From Brevibacillus centrosporus (GTDB lineage Bacteria > Bacillota > Bacilli > Brevibacillales > Brevibacillaceae), in NCBI RefSeq assembly GCF_003710815.1, contig NZ_RHHP01000001.1, forward strand, positions 577,629 to 641,628: 64,000 nucleotides of DNA. Reading direction: 5' to 3'. Positions 8,262 through 16,291 of the stretch are shown in pieces. Within the stretch, counting starts at the first letter, position 1. Each line of letters opens with the position of its first letter. A program made the position numbers and the translations under genes. The notes beneath the pieces are model-generated. The model was not told where the DNA came from. It did not search any database and saw only the letters and a program-made list of their open reading frames with translations.

Positions 8262-8636
8262 ATGAACAGCAGAACGAGCCATGTCCATTCCTTAACCAAC
8301 ATTTCCATCGACTCGTCCTCCGTCCTGCAGATCGGCGATTCCCAAAAGGTGGATGCCCAATCGTACATCCTTGCCGTACAGCGGGATAAAGTCATCTTTT
8401 TTGAAAACGAGTTTCTGTTTCGGGACTATGTCGCTTTCTGTGAGCCATTTCCTTTACCTAGCGATTGCGAACCCATTACGACTATGACCTTTCATGAAAA
8501 TCCTTCGATCCGGGTAGATAAAGTGAATGTCAGCTTCGCCGCCGCATCCGCGGTTATTCACATCGGTTCGAGCGAATGTGTAGAAATGGAAACGCGCGTT
8601 AAAAATATACGGCATTTGGTACGGAACAAGCGCTAG
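8262..8636 (+). CDS. gerPE: Spore germination protein GerPE
   Basis: Predicted protein of 124 residues, close to the usual GerPE length. It has two similar halves, each with a GerP-type beta motif: ISIDSSSVLQIGDSQKVDAQ near the start and VNVSFAAASAVIHIGSSECV near the end, suggesting an internal duplication of the GerPB/PD-like unit. The ATG at 8262 has AAAGGAG ten bases upstream; an earlier in-frame ATG at 8199 is not supported. It follows gerPD after about 90 bases, the longest gap in the operon. Confidence 0.82.
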   Translation: MNSRTSHVHSLTNISIDSSSVLQIGDSQKVDAQSYILAVQRDKVIFFENEFLFRDYVAFCEPFPLPSDCEPITTMTFHENPSIRVDKVNVSFAAASAVIHIGSSECVEMETRVKNIRHLVRNKR

Positions 8637-8671
8637 GTAGAGGGTGGCGAACGTGAAAGGAGGAGATATCG

Positions 8672-8887
8672 TTGCCTTCCATCATCGGTGCAGTCAATAT
8701 CAACAGTAACTCGGGAACCGTCAACTTTGGAGACACCCTCAACATATCTCCTAAGAGTGCGACCAAGACGTTTTCCGGTTCTGGCGGCGGCAATACCGGC
8801 AACCTCGTCAACACTGTAAACGGGGCCAGCTCTACAAACACGCTCGATCCCAGCGTGGTGGACCAACCTCTCGTCGGGAATATTTAA
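8672..8887 (+). CDS. gerPF: Spore germination protein GerPF
   Basis: Predicted 71-residue protein that begins at a TTG (8672) with AAAGGAGG upstream. MPSIIGAVNINSNSGTVNFG, then NISPKSATKTFSGSGGGNTG and TNTLDPSVVDQ, carries the family signature shared with GerPA. It closes the operon, with a strong terminator directly behind it. Late mother-cell expression and coat location follow from the family. Confidence 0.87.
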   Translation: MPSIIGAVNINSNSGTVNFGDTLNISPKSATKTFSGSGGGNTGNLVNTVNGASSTNTLDPSVVDQPLVGNI

Positions 8888-8889
8888 AG

Positions 8890-8921
8890 CAGTGTTAATG
8901 GCTAGCATTAGCACTGTTTTT
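8890..8921 (+). terminator. Terminator of the gerP operon
   Basis: An 11-bp stem (CAGTGTTAATG / CATTAGCACTG, one G-T pair) with a five-base loop is followed by five T. It begins three bases after the gerPF stop. Confidence 0.88.
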
Positions 8922-8961
8922 GTCTGATTGTGTACGAGCCTACAATAGCTGCAGATAGTAG

Positions 8962-8992
8962 AAAAAAGGCTGCCAAGGGAAACTGGCAGCCT
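8962..8992 (-). terminator. Terminator of the Hsp20-like gene
   Basis: On the minus strand a perfect 8-bp stem GGCTGCCA/TGGCAGCC is followed by six T. It lies just beyond the stop of the gene at 9001-9615, convergent with the gerP terminator. Confidence 0.88.
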
Positions 8993-9000
8993 GGTACAGA

Positions 9001-9615
9001 TTATACATTCGCCCGAAACGTCGCTTTTCTGTCATGAGGTGAGCCATCCCTTGGCAAATACAGCTCCAATAAGCCATCCTGATAGTGTGCCTTCATCCCT
9101 TTTGCACTGACCGAAACCGGCAGCTCGATTTGACGGTTGAAGGTGCCGTATACCCTTTCCTGCTGAATGCAGAACTGTGCTTGCGGATGTCGCTTGATCG
9201 TCCCTTTTATCTCCAATGTCCGCTGCTCCGTGAGCGTGACCTCCAAGCTGTCTCGGGCAAATCCGGGCAATTCGCAGCAGACAATCACGAGCTGCTCCGT
9301 TTGATAAATATCGGTAACCGGAAAAGCATCGTGATCGCTCTGATACATGATCACAGGCGGCTGTTCCTTTTCCCTCTGCTTCTCTTTTTGCTTTTTCCTC
9401 GTTTTCGAAATGGTGGGGACTGCCTCGCTCACCTGCGTAGTCGCCTGAGCAGTGGACTGCCCCGTCAGGTTTACGAGGTTTTCCCAAAAGTTCGTGTCCA
9501 ATAGCTGATTCATCTGGCTTAATGCCTGCCAAGGATTCTCCTGGTTCATGCTTAGTTTGGACAGACTTTCAGATGTTCTTTGCAATTGTTTCATGGTCTC
9601 CTGCAGGTTTTTCAT
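9001..9615 (-). CDS. Hsp20/alpha-crystallin domain protein, possible spore coat protein
   Basis: Predicted protein of 204 residues. A divergent alpha-crystallin domain occupies the C-terminal half (about 90-195): FPVTDIYQTEQLVIVCCELP, VTLTEQRTLEIKG, then GTFNRQIELPVSVSAKGMKA and YQDGLLELYLPR. The N-terminal half is helical, Gln/Ser-rich, and ends in a very basic linker (KTRKKQKEKQREKEQ). Small heat shock proteins hold unfolded clients; in spore formers related proteins such as GerT, CotM and CotP are coat components. The position next to gerP suggests the latter, but that is inference. The ATG at 9615 is chosen with a GGAGGGGTG site; an in-frame GTG nine bases further up and an ATG at 9639 are alternatives. 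Transcription is convergent with gerP. Confidence 0.8.
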   Translation of the reverse strand: MKNLQETMKQLQRTSESLSKLSMNQENPWQALSQMNQLLDTNFWENLVNLTGQSTAQATTQVSEAVPTISKTRKKQKEKQREKEQPPVIMYQSDHDAFPVTDIYQTEQLVIVCCELPGFARDSLEVTLTEQRTLEIKGTIKRHPQAQFCIQQERVYGTFNRQIELPVSVSAKGMKAHYQDGLLELYLPRDGSPHDRKATFRANV

Positions 9616-9710
9616 GACGCGCACACCCCTCCTTCCCATCAGCAGGTCAGGAAATCCAATGAAGCGATCGGTCACTCCTGCAGTATATGTACGATTGCCT
9701 AAGGAAGGTG

Positions 9711-11108
9711 CTACACCCCGCCTTGAGACGCTCCTTCTCCGCTTTCAACGGGGGCAGGCGGAGCTAAAATATCAGGCGGTGGCATGTCAGGGGAGTACGG
9801 CTGCTCTTCTGTGCCTTTCTGGCCGTTTCCTGGTCCATCTGACGTCCCATCTGGAACCGGATTCGTCGGATCGACATCGCTGTTTGCAGGCGTTGTCGGC
9901 TTCGTTGAATTTGGCTTTTTGTCCGGCTCTTTAGCAGGGGTCGCAGGAGAAGCAGTCTGTACTGTTGCCGCTGGCTTCGATGCCGGTTTTGGCTGATTCT
10001 TGATTTCGGCCTGTGCCACCTCTGCGACGGCCGCATCACTTAATTTTACCAAATCACCCTTTTTCTCCGATGCCATCTCTGCCTGGAGGGTTGTGCGAAT
10101 CGCCTCCATATTCTCCTTTGGCCAAAGGGTGTACGGAGAAATCCAAACCGCACCATTATCCAGTGACGTCATTCTTTCAGAGGAGATGGTGCCAAAATCC
10201 ATCGCCAATCCATTGATTTGATCCTTGGACAAATCGGTCCGAATATGCTTGCCTACCGTTTCCAAGACAGCGGTCAGGCTCGAAATACCATCGACGGAAG
10301 CCACTTTGTCTGCAACAGCCTTGATCACCTGCTGTTGTCGTCTGTTCCGGTCAAAGTCACTGGAATTGTAGGCAGAACCCCGCTTATCCAAGCGATGACG
10401 TACAAAACCAAGCGCCTGCTCTCCATTCAATACCTGTGTTCCTTTTTTCAGGCTCCGATAAACGCCTTCTTGCGGAAGCTCATAAACCAGGTCTTTGTCG
10501 ACATCGACCTTAACACCGCCTAGCTTGTCGATTACAGCTGTAAAGCCCTCAAAGTCAAGCTGGACATAGTGGCCTACGTTTACTCCAAGCATGCTTTCCA
10601 AGGTTTTCTTTAGCAAGGTCATCCCATTTTCCGTAACTGTCTGCCCTTTGCTTTCTGCGCGCTTTTTGATTTCTTCTCCCAAAGCAAAGACTTCGTTTAT
10701 TTTGTGATACCCAGGATAGCCCGGGATTTCTACACGAGTGTCCCGTGGCAGGGAAACCATCGTAAGTTTTTTGGTTACGGGATTGGCGACGGCCACTACC
10801 AGTACGTCGGTGTTGAGCATCCCGATATTTTGCCGAGTATCCAGGCCAACGATCACAAAGGAAAGCGATTCCTTTTCTTCGTAGGGCTGCTCTATTTTTG
10901 GCTGATCAGGGAGCTGATACGGATCCTCCGTGACGACCTCCAACGTCTTGTTCCACTGACTGAGAGCATAGCCAGCTCCGGCAGCTACCAGACAAAAGAA
11001 CAGGCAGCAAAGCAGAAGCACATACATTTTTTTGCTTCGCCGTCCACGCCGTTTTTTCTTGCTTGCCTGGTTGGAAGGAGTCTGAGGTTTTTCCATTTTT
11101 GCGGGCAC
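9711..11108 (-). CDS. LytR-CpsA-Psr (LCP) family cell-wall polymer ligase
   Basis: Membrane-anchored protein of 465 residues. After a basic cytoplasmic tail (SKKKRRGRRSKKM) comes one membrane helix (VLLLCCLFFCLVAAGAGYAL, about 30-50) and then an extracellular LCP domain (about 95-260) with VIVGLDTR, the VSLPRDTRVEIPG motif, HKINEVFALG and GFVRHRLD, whose arginines and aspartates bind lipid pyrophosphate. LCP enzymes transfer teichoic acid or other glycopolymers from undecaprenyl phosphate to peptidoglycan. The last 100 residues are a Pro/Thr/Ser-rich low-complexity tail, unusual in length. Start: a GTG at 11108 with AAGGGAG eight bases upstream; the ATG at 11096 is the alternative. It could be TagT, TagU or TagV-like; sequence does not settle which. 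Confidence 0.88.
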   Translation of the reverse strand: MPAKMEKPQTPSNQASKKKRRGRRSKKMYVLLLCCLFFCLVAAGAGYALSQWNKTLEVVTEDPYQLPDQPKIEQPYEEKESLSFVIVGLDTRQNIGMLNTDVLVVAVANPVTKKLTMVSLPRDTRVEIPGYPGYHKINEVFALGEEIKKRAESKGQTVTENGMTLLKKTLESMLGVNVGHYVQLDFEGFTAVIDKLGGVKVDVDKDLVYELPQEGVYRSLKKGTQVLNGEQALGFVRHRLDKRGSAYNSSDFDRNRRQQQVIKAVADKVASVDGISSLTAVLETVGKHIRTDLSKDQINGLAMDFGTISSERMTSLDNGAVWISPYTLWPKENMEAIRTTLQAEMASEKKGDLVKLSDAAVAEVAQAEIKNQPKPASKPAATVQTASPATPAKEPDKKPNSTKPTTPANSDVDPTNPVPDGTSDGPGNGQKGTEEQPYSPDMPPPDILAPPAPVESGEGASQGGV

Positions 11109-11329
11109 GTTGGTCACTCCCTTTTCGTCGAATTTTGCACAATCGCGGATAAGTTTCCCAAGATTTTGGCAATTCTTGTCCCATTTTACCACATCCTCCC
11201 GGCATTTTGTATGACGAAGGAACCTGCTCCCACGTTGCAGCTCGGAACATTCTTGCACTCTGGATACGAAACAGGTAGTCTAAAACTAGGTATATTTGGT
11301 ACGCAAGAAAAAATCGGGGGGACAAAAGA

Positions 11330-12247
11330 GTGGAACACGTACAGGTGCTGATCGCAGGCGGCGGCATCGGAGGACTGTCCGCGGCTATTTGGTGCCAACG
11401 ATTAGGATTATCCTGTCTTCTGGTGGAAAAAGCAGATCATCTCGGCGGACAACTGCTGCAAATCCGCAACGAAATCGTGGACCTTCCTCCCCGCGTTTAC
11501 GCCAATGGTTCAGCTCTGCTGGATGATCTATTGAGACATCCCGCTATTGATGCCGTGCAGCCGCGACTGGAAGAAGCCATCATTTCCATTGATGTTTCAA
11601 CTCGCATGGTGAAAACGACGAAATCGGACTATCGCGTAGACTTTTTCATTGCCGCAACGGGTGCAAGTCCCAATGAGATTCCTGCTCTTTCAGGCTGCAA
11701 GAAAGTGCTGACGACTTCTTTCTCCACAACGGCTCAGGCAGACATGCTGTCGGCTCAGGATGTTGCTGTCATCGGCGGCGGAGACCGCGCTCTCGAGAGT
11801 GCCTCCAATATTAGCAGATTTGCCCGGCATGTAGATCTTCTCGTCCGGAGTGATCATTTGCGGGCCCGCTCCGAGTGGATTGCTCGGCTGGAGAAGCTGC
11901 CAAACCTTCGCGTTTTCTGGGAAACGGAAATAGAGTCCTACGAGGCCAGGCAGGATCGAATCGCACTGAGGCTTCGATCTGCTAGCAATAGCCAGCCAGC
12001 TGAAATTGTCGTGGACTGGATCCTTCCGCGAATTGGTGTACACGGAAACAGCAGCGTATTTTCTCCACTGGCTACCTTCGGAGATGCTTACCTGAAAACA
12101 GACGAATTTCAGCGTACATCTGCATCTGAGTGGATATACGCGCTAGGTGACGTCAGCAATGGCGCACCCTACGCTAGCCTTTCTCTTGCTGTCGGTCAAG
12201 CGATGAAAGCCGTCAAACACATTTCGCTGCAAATCCAACAGCCATGA
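11330..12247 (+). CDS. FAD-dependent NAD(P) oxidoreductase, thioredoxin-reductase-like fold
   Basis: Predicted 305-residue flavoprotein. The FAD-binding motif [10 protein letters not shown] lies at residues 10-19, a second dinucleotide motif [12 protein letters not shown] near 145-156, and an ATG motif (FIAATGASP) near 108; [10 protein letters not shown] near the end closes the FAD site. The overall arrangement is that of thioredoxin reductase or ferredoxin-NADP reductase, but no CXXC redox pair is present, so it is not a thioredoxin reductase. The substrate is unknown. It begins at a GTG (11330) behind GGGGGGAC, and a Nudix gene follows 28 bases downstream, probably in one transcript that ends at the bidirectional terminator at 12763. 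Confidence 0.82.
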   Translation: MEHVQVLIAGGGIGGLSAAIWCQRLGLSCLLVEKADHLGGQLLQIRNEIVDLPPRVYANGSALLDDLLRHPAIDAVQPRLEEAIISIDVSTRMVKTTKSDYRVDFFIAATGASPNEIPALSGCKKVLTTSFSTTAQADMLSAQDVAVIGGGDRALESASNISRFARHVDLLVRSDHLRARSEWIARLEKLPNLRVFWETEIESYEARQDRIALRLRSASNSQPAEIVVDWILPRIGVHGNSSVFSPLATFGDAYLKTDEFQRTSASEWIYALGDVSNGAPYASLSLAVGQAMKAVKHISLQIQQP

Positions 12248-12275
12248 AGCACAGATTAGCAAAGGAGATCTCGTC

Positions 12276-12749
12276 ATGCACGCTTTTCTAGATGACTTCG
12301 GCTTGCCAGTCGAGTTGACTTTTGAACACGAGGAATACAGCAACCACGAGGCACGGCATGTTCTTATTTTTCCGTTTTGGCAAGGGAAGCTTCTGTTCAC
12401 CCGCCATCGAACTCGCGGGATCGAATTGCCCGGCGGTAAAGTAGAGCCCGGGGAGAACAGTCTGGCAGCTGCTGTACGGGAAGTGTACGAGGAAACGGGA
12501 GCCGTCTTGGATGGAATAGAACGAATCGGACAGTACACGATCGACCATTCGATGCGAAAAGATATTTACATAGCCCGTGTCCTGGAATACGCCAGCCTCC
12601 CCTCCGGTAGTGATGTAGCCGAAACCGTGATTTTTTCACACTTCCCTACCGATGTTAAAGGCGATCCGCAATTTAGCCGCCTGCTTTACGATGACGTCTA
12701 TCCGCTTGCTCTGGCTCGCGCATTGACTCATCGATTTGCTCAATTCTGA
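12276..12749 (+). CDS. ytkD: Nudix hydrolase, YtkD-like nucleoside triphosphatase
   Basis: Predicted 157-residue protein with a complete Nudix box (residues 54-76: GKVEPGE...[10 protein letters not shown]), which binds metal and cleaves nucleoside diphosphate linkages. Length and the flanking sequence ([20 protein letters not shown]) resemble Bacillus YtkD, which hydrolyses 8-oxo-dGTP and other NTPs and protects spores and cells from oxidised nucleotides. The ATG at 12276 has AAAGGAG upstream. It forms a likely two-gene unit with the FAD oxidoreductase. The Nudix assignment is certain; the YtkD identity is less so. Confidence 0.85.
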   Translation: MHAFLDDFGLPVELTFEHEEYSNHEARHVLIFPFWQGKLLFTRHRTRGIELPGGKVEPGENSLAAAVREVYEETGAVLDGIERIGQYTIDHSMRKDIYIARVLEYASLPSGSDVAETVIFSHFPTDVKGDPQFSRLLYDDVYPLALARALTHRFAQF

Positions 12750-12762
12750 CGAAACGTAAAAC

Positions 12763-12836
12763 AACAGGCACTGCCCGAATCGGCCCCTTCCCTTTCACGG
12801 GGTGAGACTGATTGGGAGATGCCTGTTAATTTTTTT
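12763..12836. terminator. Bidirectional terminator between the Nudix and MFS genes
   Basis: A long hairpin with outer arms AACAGGCA and TGCCTGTT (12763-12827) and GC-rich inner pairs is followed by a T run on the plus strand (12830-12836). On the minus strand it lies at the very end of the MFS gene, whose stop codon is part of the 3' side; the A-rich left flank gives only a weak T tract in that direction. Confidence 0.75.
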
Positions 12837-14214
12837 CTTTTTCTTTCTGCCCTGACAAAATTCGTTTTAGAAGCTCATCCGGGTCAAACCCGTACTTTTC
12901 CACTGCTGTTTCCTTTCTCTTTTCATCGGGTGTAGCCGGCTCGATCCCGAGCAGCTCAGATACCTGTCTCCATCCTTTAGTCTCGGCAGCTTTCTGATCC
13001 TGTTCGCCGCCAGCCTGTGTTTGCTGCTGTGCCTGTTTGGGCTTTAGCAAGAAGATCGCCACGACTCCAAAAACGAGGGATAGTCCCGCAATCGACCAAA
13101 ACATGACCGTCCGTGAAATGTCCAAAAGCCACGTGAAGATGGGGGGGCCGATCGCAACCCCGATGAAGCGGACACCACTGTACAAAGAAGTGATCATCCC
13201 CCGCTCCGCTTTTTGCACCGCTCCGACAATCATACTGTTTAAGCAGGGCAAAATGAGCCCCGTACCAGCGCTGCCAATTACTAGGATACCGATCAGCGGA
13301 TATGCCCCTTTTACAAAGCTGGCAAGAACGTAAGAAGCGGAGAGCAGGAACATCCCCACGATGACAAACCACCGCATGAGCCCAAGCTTCTTTTTAATGA
13401 TCAGGCCCGTCACATATGCAGCGATACTCATGACCAGCAGTGGAATGGCTAGAAAGCCACCCTTGATCACGCCATCAATCTTGTATTTTTCCTCCAACAG
13501 GTCTGACAAGTAGAACAGCACGCCAAACAGAGTGAATAAGCAAATGCTCCCGATAAAGAAGGCGGGAATCAGCCATTTCCCATGCTGCTTAAAAACCTGC
13601 CCGATAGAGTGAAGGTATTGTTTCACCGGTATGGGCTGTTTTTCTTGCTTCTTTTCTTTCGTCAGGAATAAAAACAACAACAGCACGACGCCGCAGATAA
13701 TCGGAAAGGCCAGAAACACCATGTACCAGGAGATCAGGGCAAGCAGTGAGCCAAAAATCGGGCTTAGTACCTTGCCAAGGCCGTTTGACGTTTCCATGAG
13801 CCCCAAAGCCCTGCTCTCCGACGCACCATTAAACAAATCCCCTGCCAGCGCCATGGCTATGGGTGCGGTACCCGCCGCACCGATCCCCTGCAAAACTCGC
13901 CCTACCATGATGAGCGAGTACGGATCATCCCACCATAATGCGGCAAGTCCTGCCAAAAGCCCTCCCGCACCATACACGACAAGGGAGAGGATGATCACGA
14001 TTTTCCTGCCGAATCGGTCTGAAAGATACCCGGCAAATGGGATGACAATGCCAGCTGCTATGGAAAAGGCAGTAATGAGCAAGCTCGTCTGCAAGGAGGT
14101 GAGATCCATTTTGGCTTTCATGGTTGGCAATACAGGAATAAGCATGGAATTTCCCAACACCATGACCAGAGGGATACCCGTTAAGCCAATCAAGTTTTTT
14201 GCATTTTGCGCCAT
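12826..14214 (-). CDS. MFS transporter, drug-efflux type (DHA1)
   Basis: Integral membrane protein of 462 residues with about 12 hydrophobic segments and the MFS signature GYLSDRFGRKIV after helix 2, plus the helix-5 motif GMMETSNGLGKVLSPIFGSL-like sequence (LMETSNGLGKVLSPIFG) near 140, typical of antiporters. It exports small molecules using the proton gradient; the substrate is not predictable. A charged cytoplasmic tail of about 65 residues (KQAQQQTQAGGEQDQKAAET and onward) is longer than usual. The start at 14214 has GAAGGAG upstream and lies 15 bases after the enolase-type gene, so it is the last gene of a three-gene unit. Confidence 0.85.
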   Translation of the reverse strand: MAQNAKNLIGLTGIPLVMVLGNSMLIPVLPTMKAKMDLTSLQTSLLITAFSIAAGIVIPFAGYLSDRFGRKIVIILSLVVYGAGGLLAGLAALWWDDPYSLIMVGRVLQGIGAAGTAPIAMALAGDLFNGASESRALGLMETSNGLGKVLSPIFGSLLALISWYMVFLAFPIICGVVLLLFLFLTKEKKQEKQPIPVKQYLHSIGQVFKQHGKWLIPAFFIGSICLFTLFGVLFYLSDLLEEKYKIDGVIKGGFLAIPLLVMSIAAYVTGLIIKKKLGLMRWFVIVGMFLLSASYVLASFVKGAYPLIGILVIGSAGTGLILPCLNSMIVGAVQKAERGMITSLYSGVRFIGVAIGPPIFTWLLDISRTVMFWSIAGLSLVFGVVAIFLLKPKQAQQQTQAGGEQDQKAAETKGWRQVSELLGIEPATPDEKRKETAVEKYGFDPDELLKRILSGQKEKEKN

Positions 14215-14229
14215 AAGAGACTCCTTCTT

Positions 14230-15348
14230 CTACGCATAAACGCTGCCATCCCAGCGCATCGCGTTAATAAGCTCCCAGTCCGGCAAAACTCCAATTCCGA
14301 CTCCTTCCGGGATGGTGACCTTGCCTTGCACCGGAGCTAACGGAAACAACTGTGTGAACGGATTCTCCATCGCATCCCACTCAACGGGCTCGATGGGATC
14401 GGCATCCATTTTTGACCATGCCGGAAGACAAGCCTGAGCAAATAAGGTATACAGCCGAGCCAGGCTGCCATCAAAAGAATGAGGGGATACCCGATAACCA
14501 TACTGCCTTGCCAGCTGCAAGTGTGTCCGGTAAGCTTCGATCCCCTCTGTGTGCAGCAAATCAGGCTGCGCAATATCCAACGCCCCAGATTGGTACAGCG
14601 GTAAAAACTGAGCGCACTGAACCAGATTCTCTCCGCCCGCAATGGGTACCTGGATAGCTGCCCGCAGCATTCCATACTCCTGCGCGCGGTCCAGCGGCAT
14701 CGGCTCCTCTAGCCACAGCCAATTGGGAAACTCGGAGAATACCCTCTCCCACTTACGTGCATAAGACGTGTCGTAGCTTTGGTTAGCGTCCAAGGCGACA
14801 AGAACATCCTCTGGCAATGTTTGCATGAGACGCCTGATATGGGCAAAATCCTCTTGCAACGAGCGTCCTCCGATTTTTACTTTCACCTGTTTATGCCCAG
14901 CTGCAACCTCCTGCATGACCTTTTCAATCGAGCGCTCCCTCCAGTCACTGGCTTCCCAGTAGGATTGAAAAGAAGCGTAAACCGGTATTTGCTGATGAAA
15001 TTTGCCGCCCCACAAATCACAGACAGACAACCCCGCGCGCTTCGCAACGATTTCCGTCAAAGCCATGCTCACTCCCGCTGCCGAGCGCTGATGCCATTTG
15101 CTGATGACATCTGTCAGCGCGAGTCGATCTGTTGCCATCTTACCGAGCAAATAGGGAATGATTCGCTCTCGGAAGCCTGACTGAAGCGTAGGGAGCCAAT
15201 CGATAATTTCCCCCCAACCGTCTATTCCCGATTTGGTAATCACGCGAATTAGAAAGCATGTGCGGTACCGTTTGTAACCATTTGCGTCGCCATACGCTTG
15301 TGGAAGCTTATAGAGCAGCGGGTACGTCTCTACACGCTCGATTTGCAT
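14230..15348 (-). CDS. Enolase-superfamily enzyme (mandelate racemase/muconate lactonizing type)
   Basis: Predicted 372-residue enzyme with an N-terminal capping domain and a C-terminal beta-barrel. Active-site elements are all present: the KXK pair K156/K158 (VKVKIG), metal ligands D187 (LDANQ), E214/E215 (WLEEP) and E240 (GGEN), and a possible D263 (QPDLL)/H290 (SPHSF) dyad. The reaction is the abstraction of a proton alpha to a carboxylate. The His-Asp arrangement points to the mandelate racemase or acid-sugar dehydratase group rather than the dipeptide epimerases, but the substrate cannot be read from sequence. An excellent AGGAGG site precedes the ATG. It lies between a DksA/TraR-like gene and an MFS transporter with 15-base gaps on both sides. 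Confidence 0.85.
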   Translation of the reverse strand: MQIERVETYPLLYKLPQAYGDANGYKRYRTCFLIRVITKSGIDGWGEIIDWLPTLQSGFRERIIPYLLGKMATDRLALTDVISKWHQRSAAGVSMALTEIVAKRAGLSVCDLWGGKFHQQIPVYASFQSYWEASDWRERSIEKVMQEVAAGHKQVKVKIGGRSLQEDFAHIRRLMQTLPEDVLVALDANQSYDTSYARKWERVFSEFPNWLWLEEPMPLDRAQEYGMLRAAIQVPIAGGENLVQCAQFLPLYQSGALDIAQPDLLHTEGIEAYRTHLQLARQYGYRVSPHSFDGSLARLYTLFAQACLPAWSKMDADPIEPVEWDAMENPFTQLFPLAPVQGKVTIPEGVGIGVLPDWELINAMRWDGSVYA

Positions 15349-15363
15349 TTGTGGTCCTCCTGG

Positions 15364-16125
15364 CTACATCAAATCGTTTCTGCCTTCCCTCTCTGCCCGC
15401 TCATCTTCGTAGTCGTCGTAGTTCAGGTAATTCCCTTTCCCCTCGCCTTTTCGCATATACTCCTCGTAGGTGCCGCTCCGCATAAAGTGAACGCTGTCCT
15501 GACCGTGATAGCCATCGATGTCGGTGTACCCGATTTCCTCTACATCTTCTACAAAACCATCTGGCTCATCACTTTCGATGTACATTTCCTTGTAATCGGT
15601 CTTGTCGTTATCCACGTATGAAAATGGAGTGCTCGAAGTACCCCATGCCTCTACAATTTGCCACGCATCTTCCCCATCAAAGCCGTTTTGCCCTTCCTTT
15701 TCGTCAAGCGAGGTGCGCCCAAAAGGAGGCATCAAAAACTCCTCTTCTATAGGACGAGATTCGTTGATCGTAGGCGCTGGTGCGTGTTCCTTGCAGGTCT
15801 GTGCCTGCGGCAGTGCCTCGAGACGCTCCTCAGAAATAGCCGCTCCACAAACGGTACAAGTCCCGTATGTCCCTTCATCCATTCGTGTCAGCGCCTGATC
15901 AATTTCCTTCAGTGTCTCCCTGTCCAGGCTATCCAACGCCAAATCCTTTTCCCGCTCGAACAGTTCACTGCCAATATCAGCGGGATGGTTATCGTACATG
16001 GCAAACTCCTGCAAAGAAGTCGTCATCGGTTCTCTCATGCCGTAATGGTCCTGCACGCGATCTTCCAGCTCTTTTTTCTGCTCCAGCAGCTTAACTCGAA
16101 AAAGTGTCAGCTTGTCTTGGTCCAC
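15364..16125 (-). CDS. yteA: DksA/TraR zinc-finger family protein (YteA/YlyA-like)
   Basis: Predicted 253-residue protein. A coiled-coil N-terminal part (LLEQKKELEDRVQD...) leads to a TraR/DksA zinc finger near 95-120: YGTCTVCGAAIS...QTCKEH, in which the last cysteine is replaced by histidine. The C-terminal half is long, acidic and tyrosine-rich. DksA-type proteins bind RNA polymerase through the secondary channel. In B. subtilis the gene after ileS is ylyA, a small DksA-like protein of late sporulation; this gene lies in the same place but has the longer YteA-like form. The GTG at 16125 is used because AAAGGTGG lies eight bases upstream. It starts a three-gene unit with the enolase-type enzyme and MFS transporter. 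Confidence 0.82.
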   Translation of the reverse strand: MDQDKLTLFRVKLLEQKKELEDRVQDHYGMREPMTTSLQEFAMYDNHPADIGSELFEREKDLALDSLDRETLKEIDQALTRMDEGTYGTCTVCGAAISEERLEALPQAQTCKEHAPAPTINESRPIEEEFLMPPFGRTSLDEKEGQNGFDGEDAWQIVEAWGTSSTPFSYVDNDKTDYKEMYIESDEPDGFVEDVEEIGYTDIDGYHGQDSVHFMRSGTYEEYMRKGEGKGNYLNYDDYEDERAEREGRNDLM

Positions 16126-16237
16126 GCCAGACACCACCTTTGGTTTGGTTTCCTCACGTGGTAGTATGTCTTGGCTTGCACGGAATTAACCGATTTCACG
16201 ACTATCCCCATAAGTTGACTAAAGACCTTGCCGAAAT

Positions 16238-16272
16238 AAAAAAACCTGCCATTCCCTACAAGGAATGACAGG
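16238..16272 (-). terminator. Terminator of ileS
   Basis: Minus strand: 11-bp stem CCTGTCATTCC / GGAATGGCAGG (one mismatch) followed by seven T. It begins 20 bases after the ileS stop. Confidence 0.9.
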
Positions 16273-16291
16273 TCGAAGCTTTTCGTATCAC

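Noticed and set aside
11330..12247. Thioredoxin reductase annotation for the FAD oxidoreductase
   Set aside because: The fold motifs are present but the CXXC redox pair is missing.
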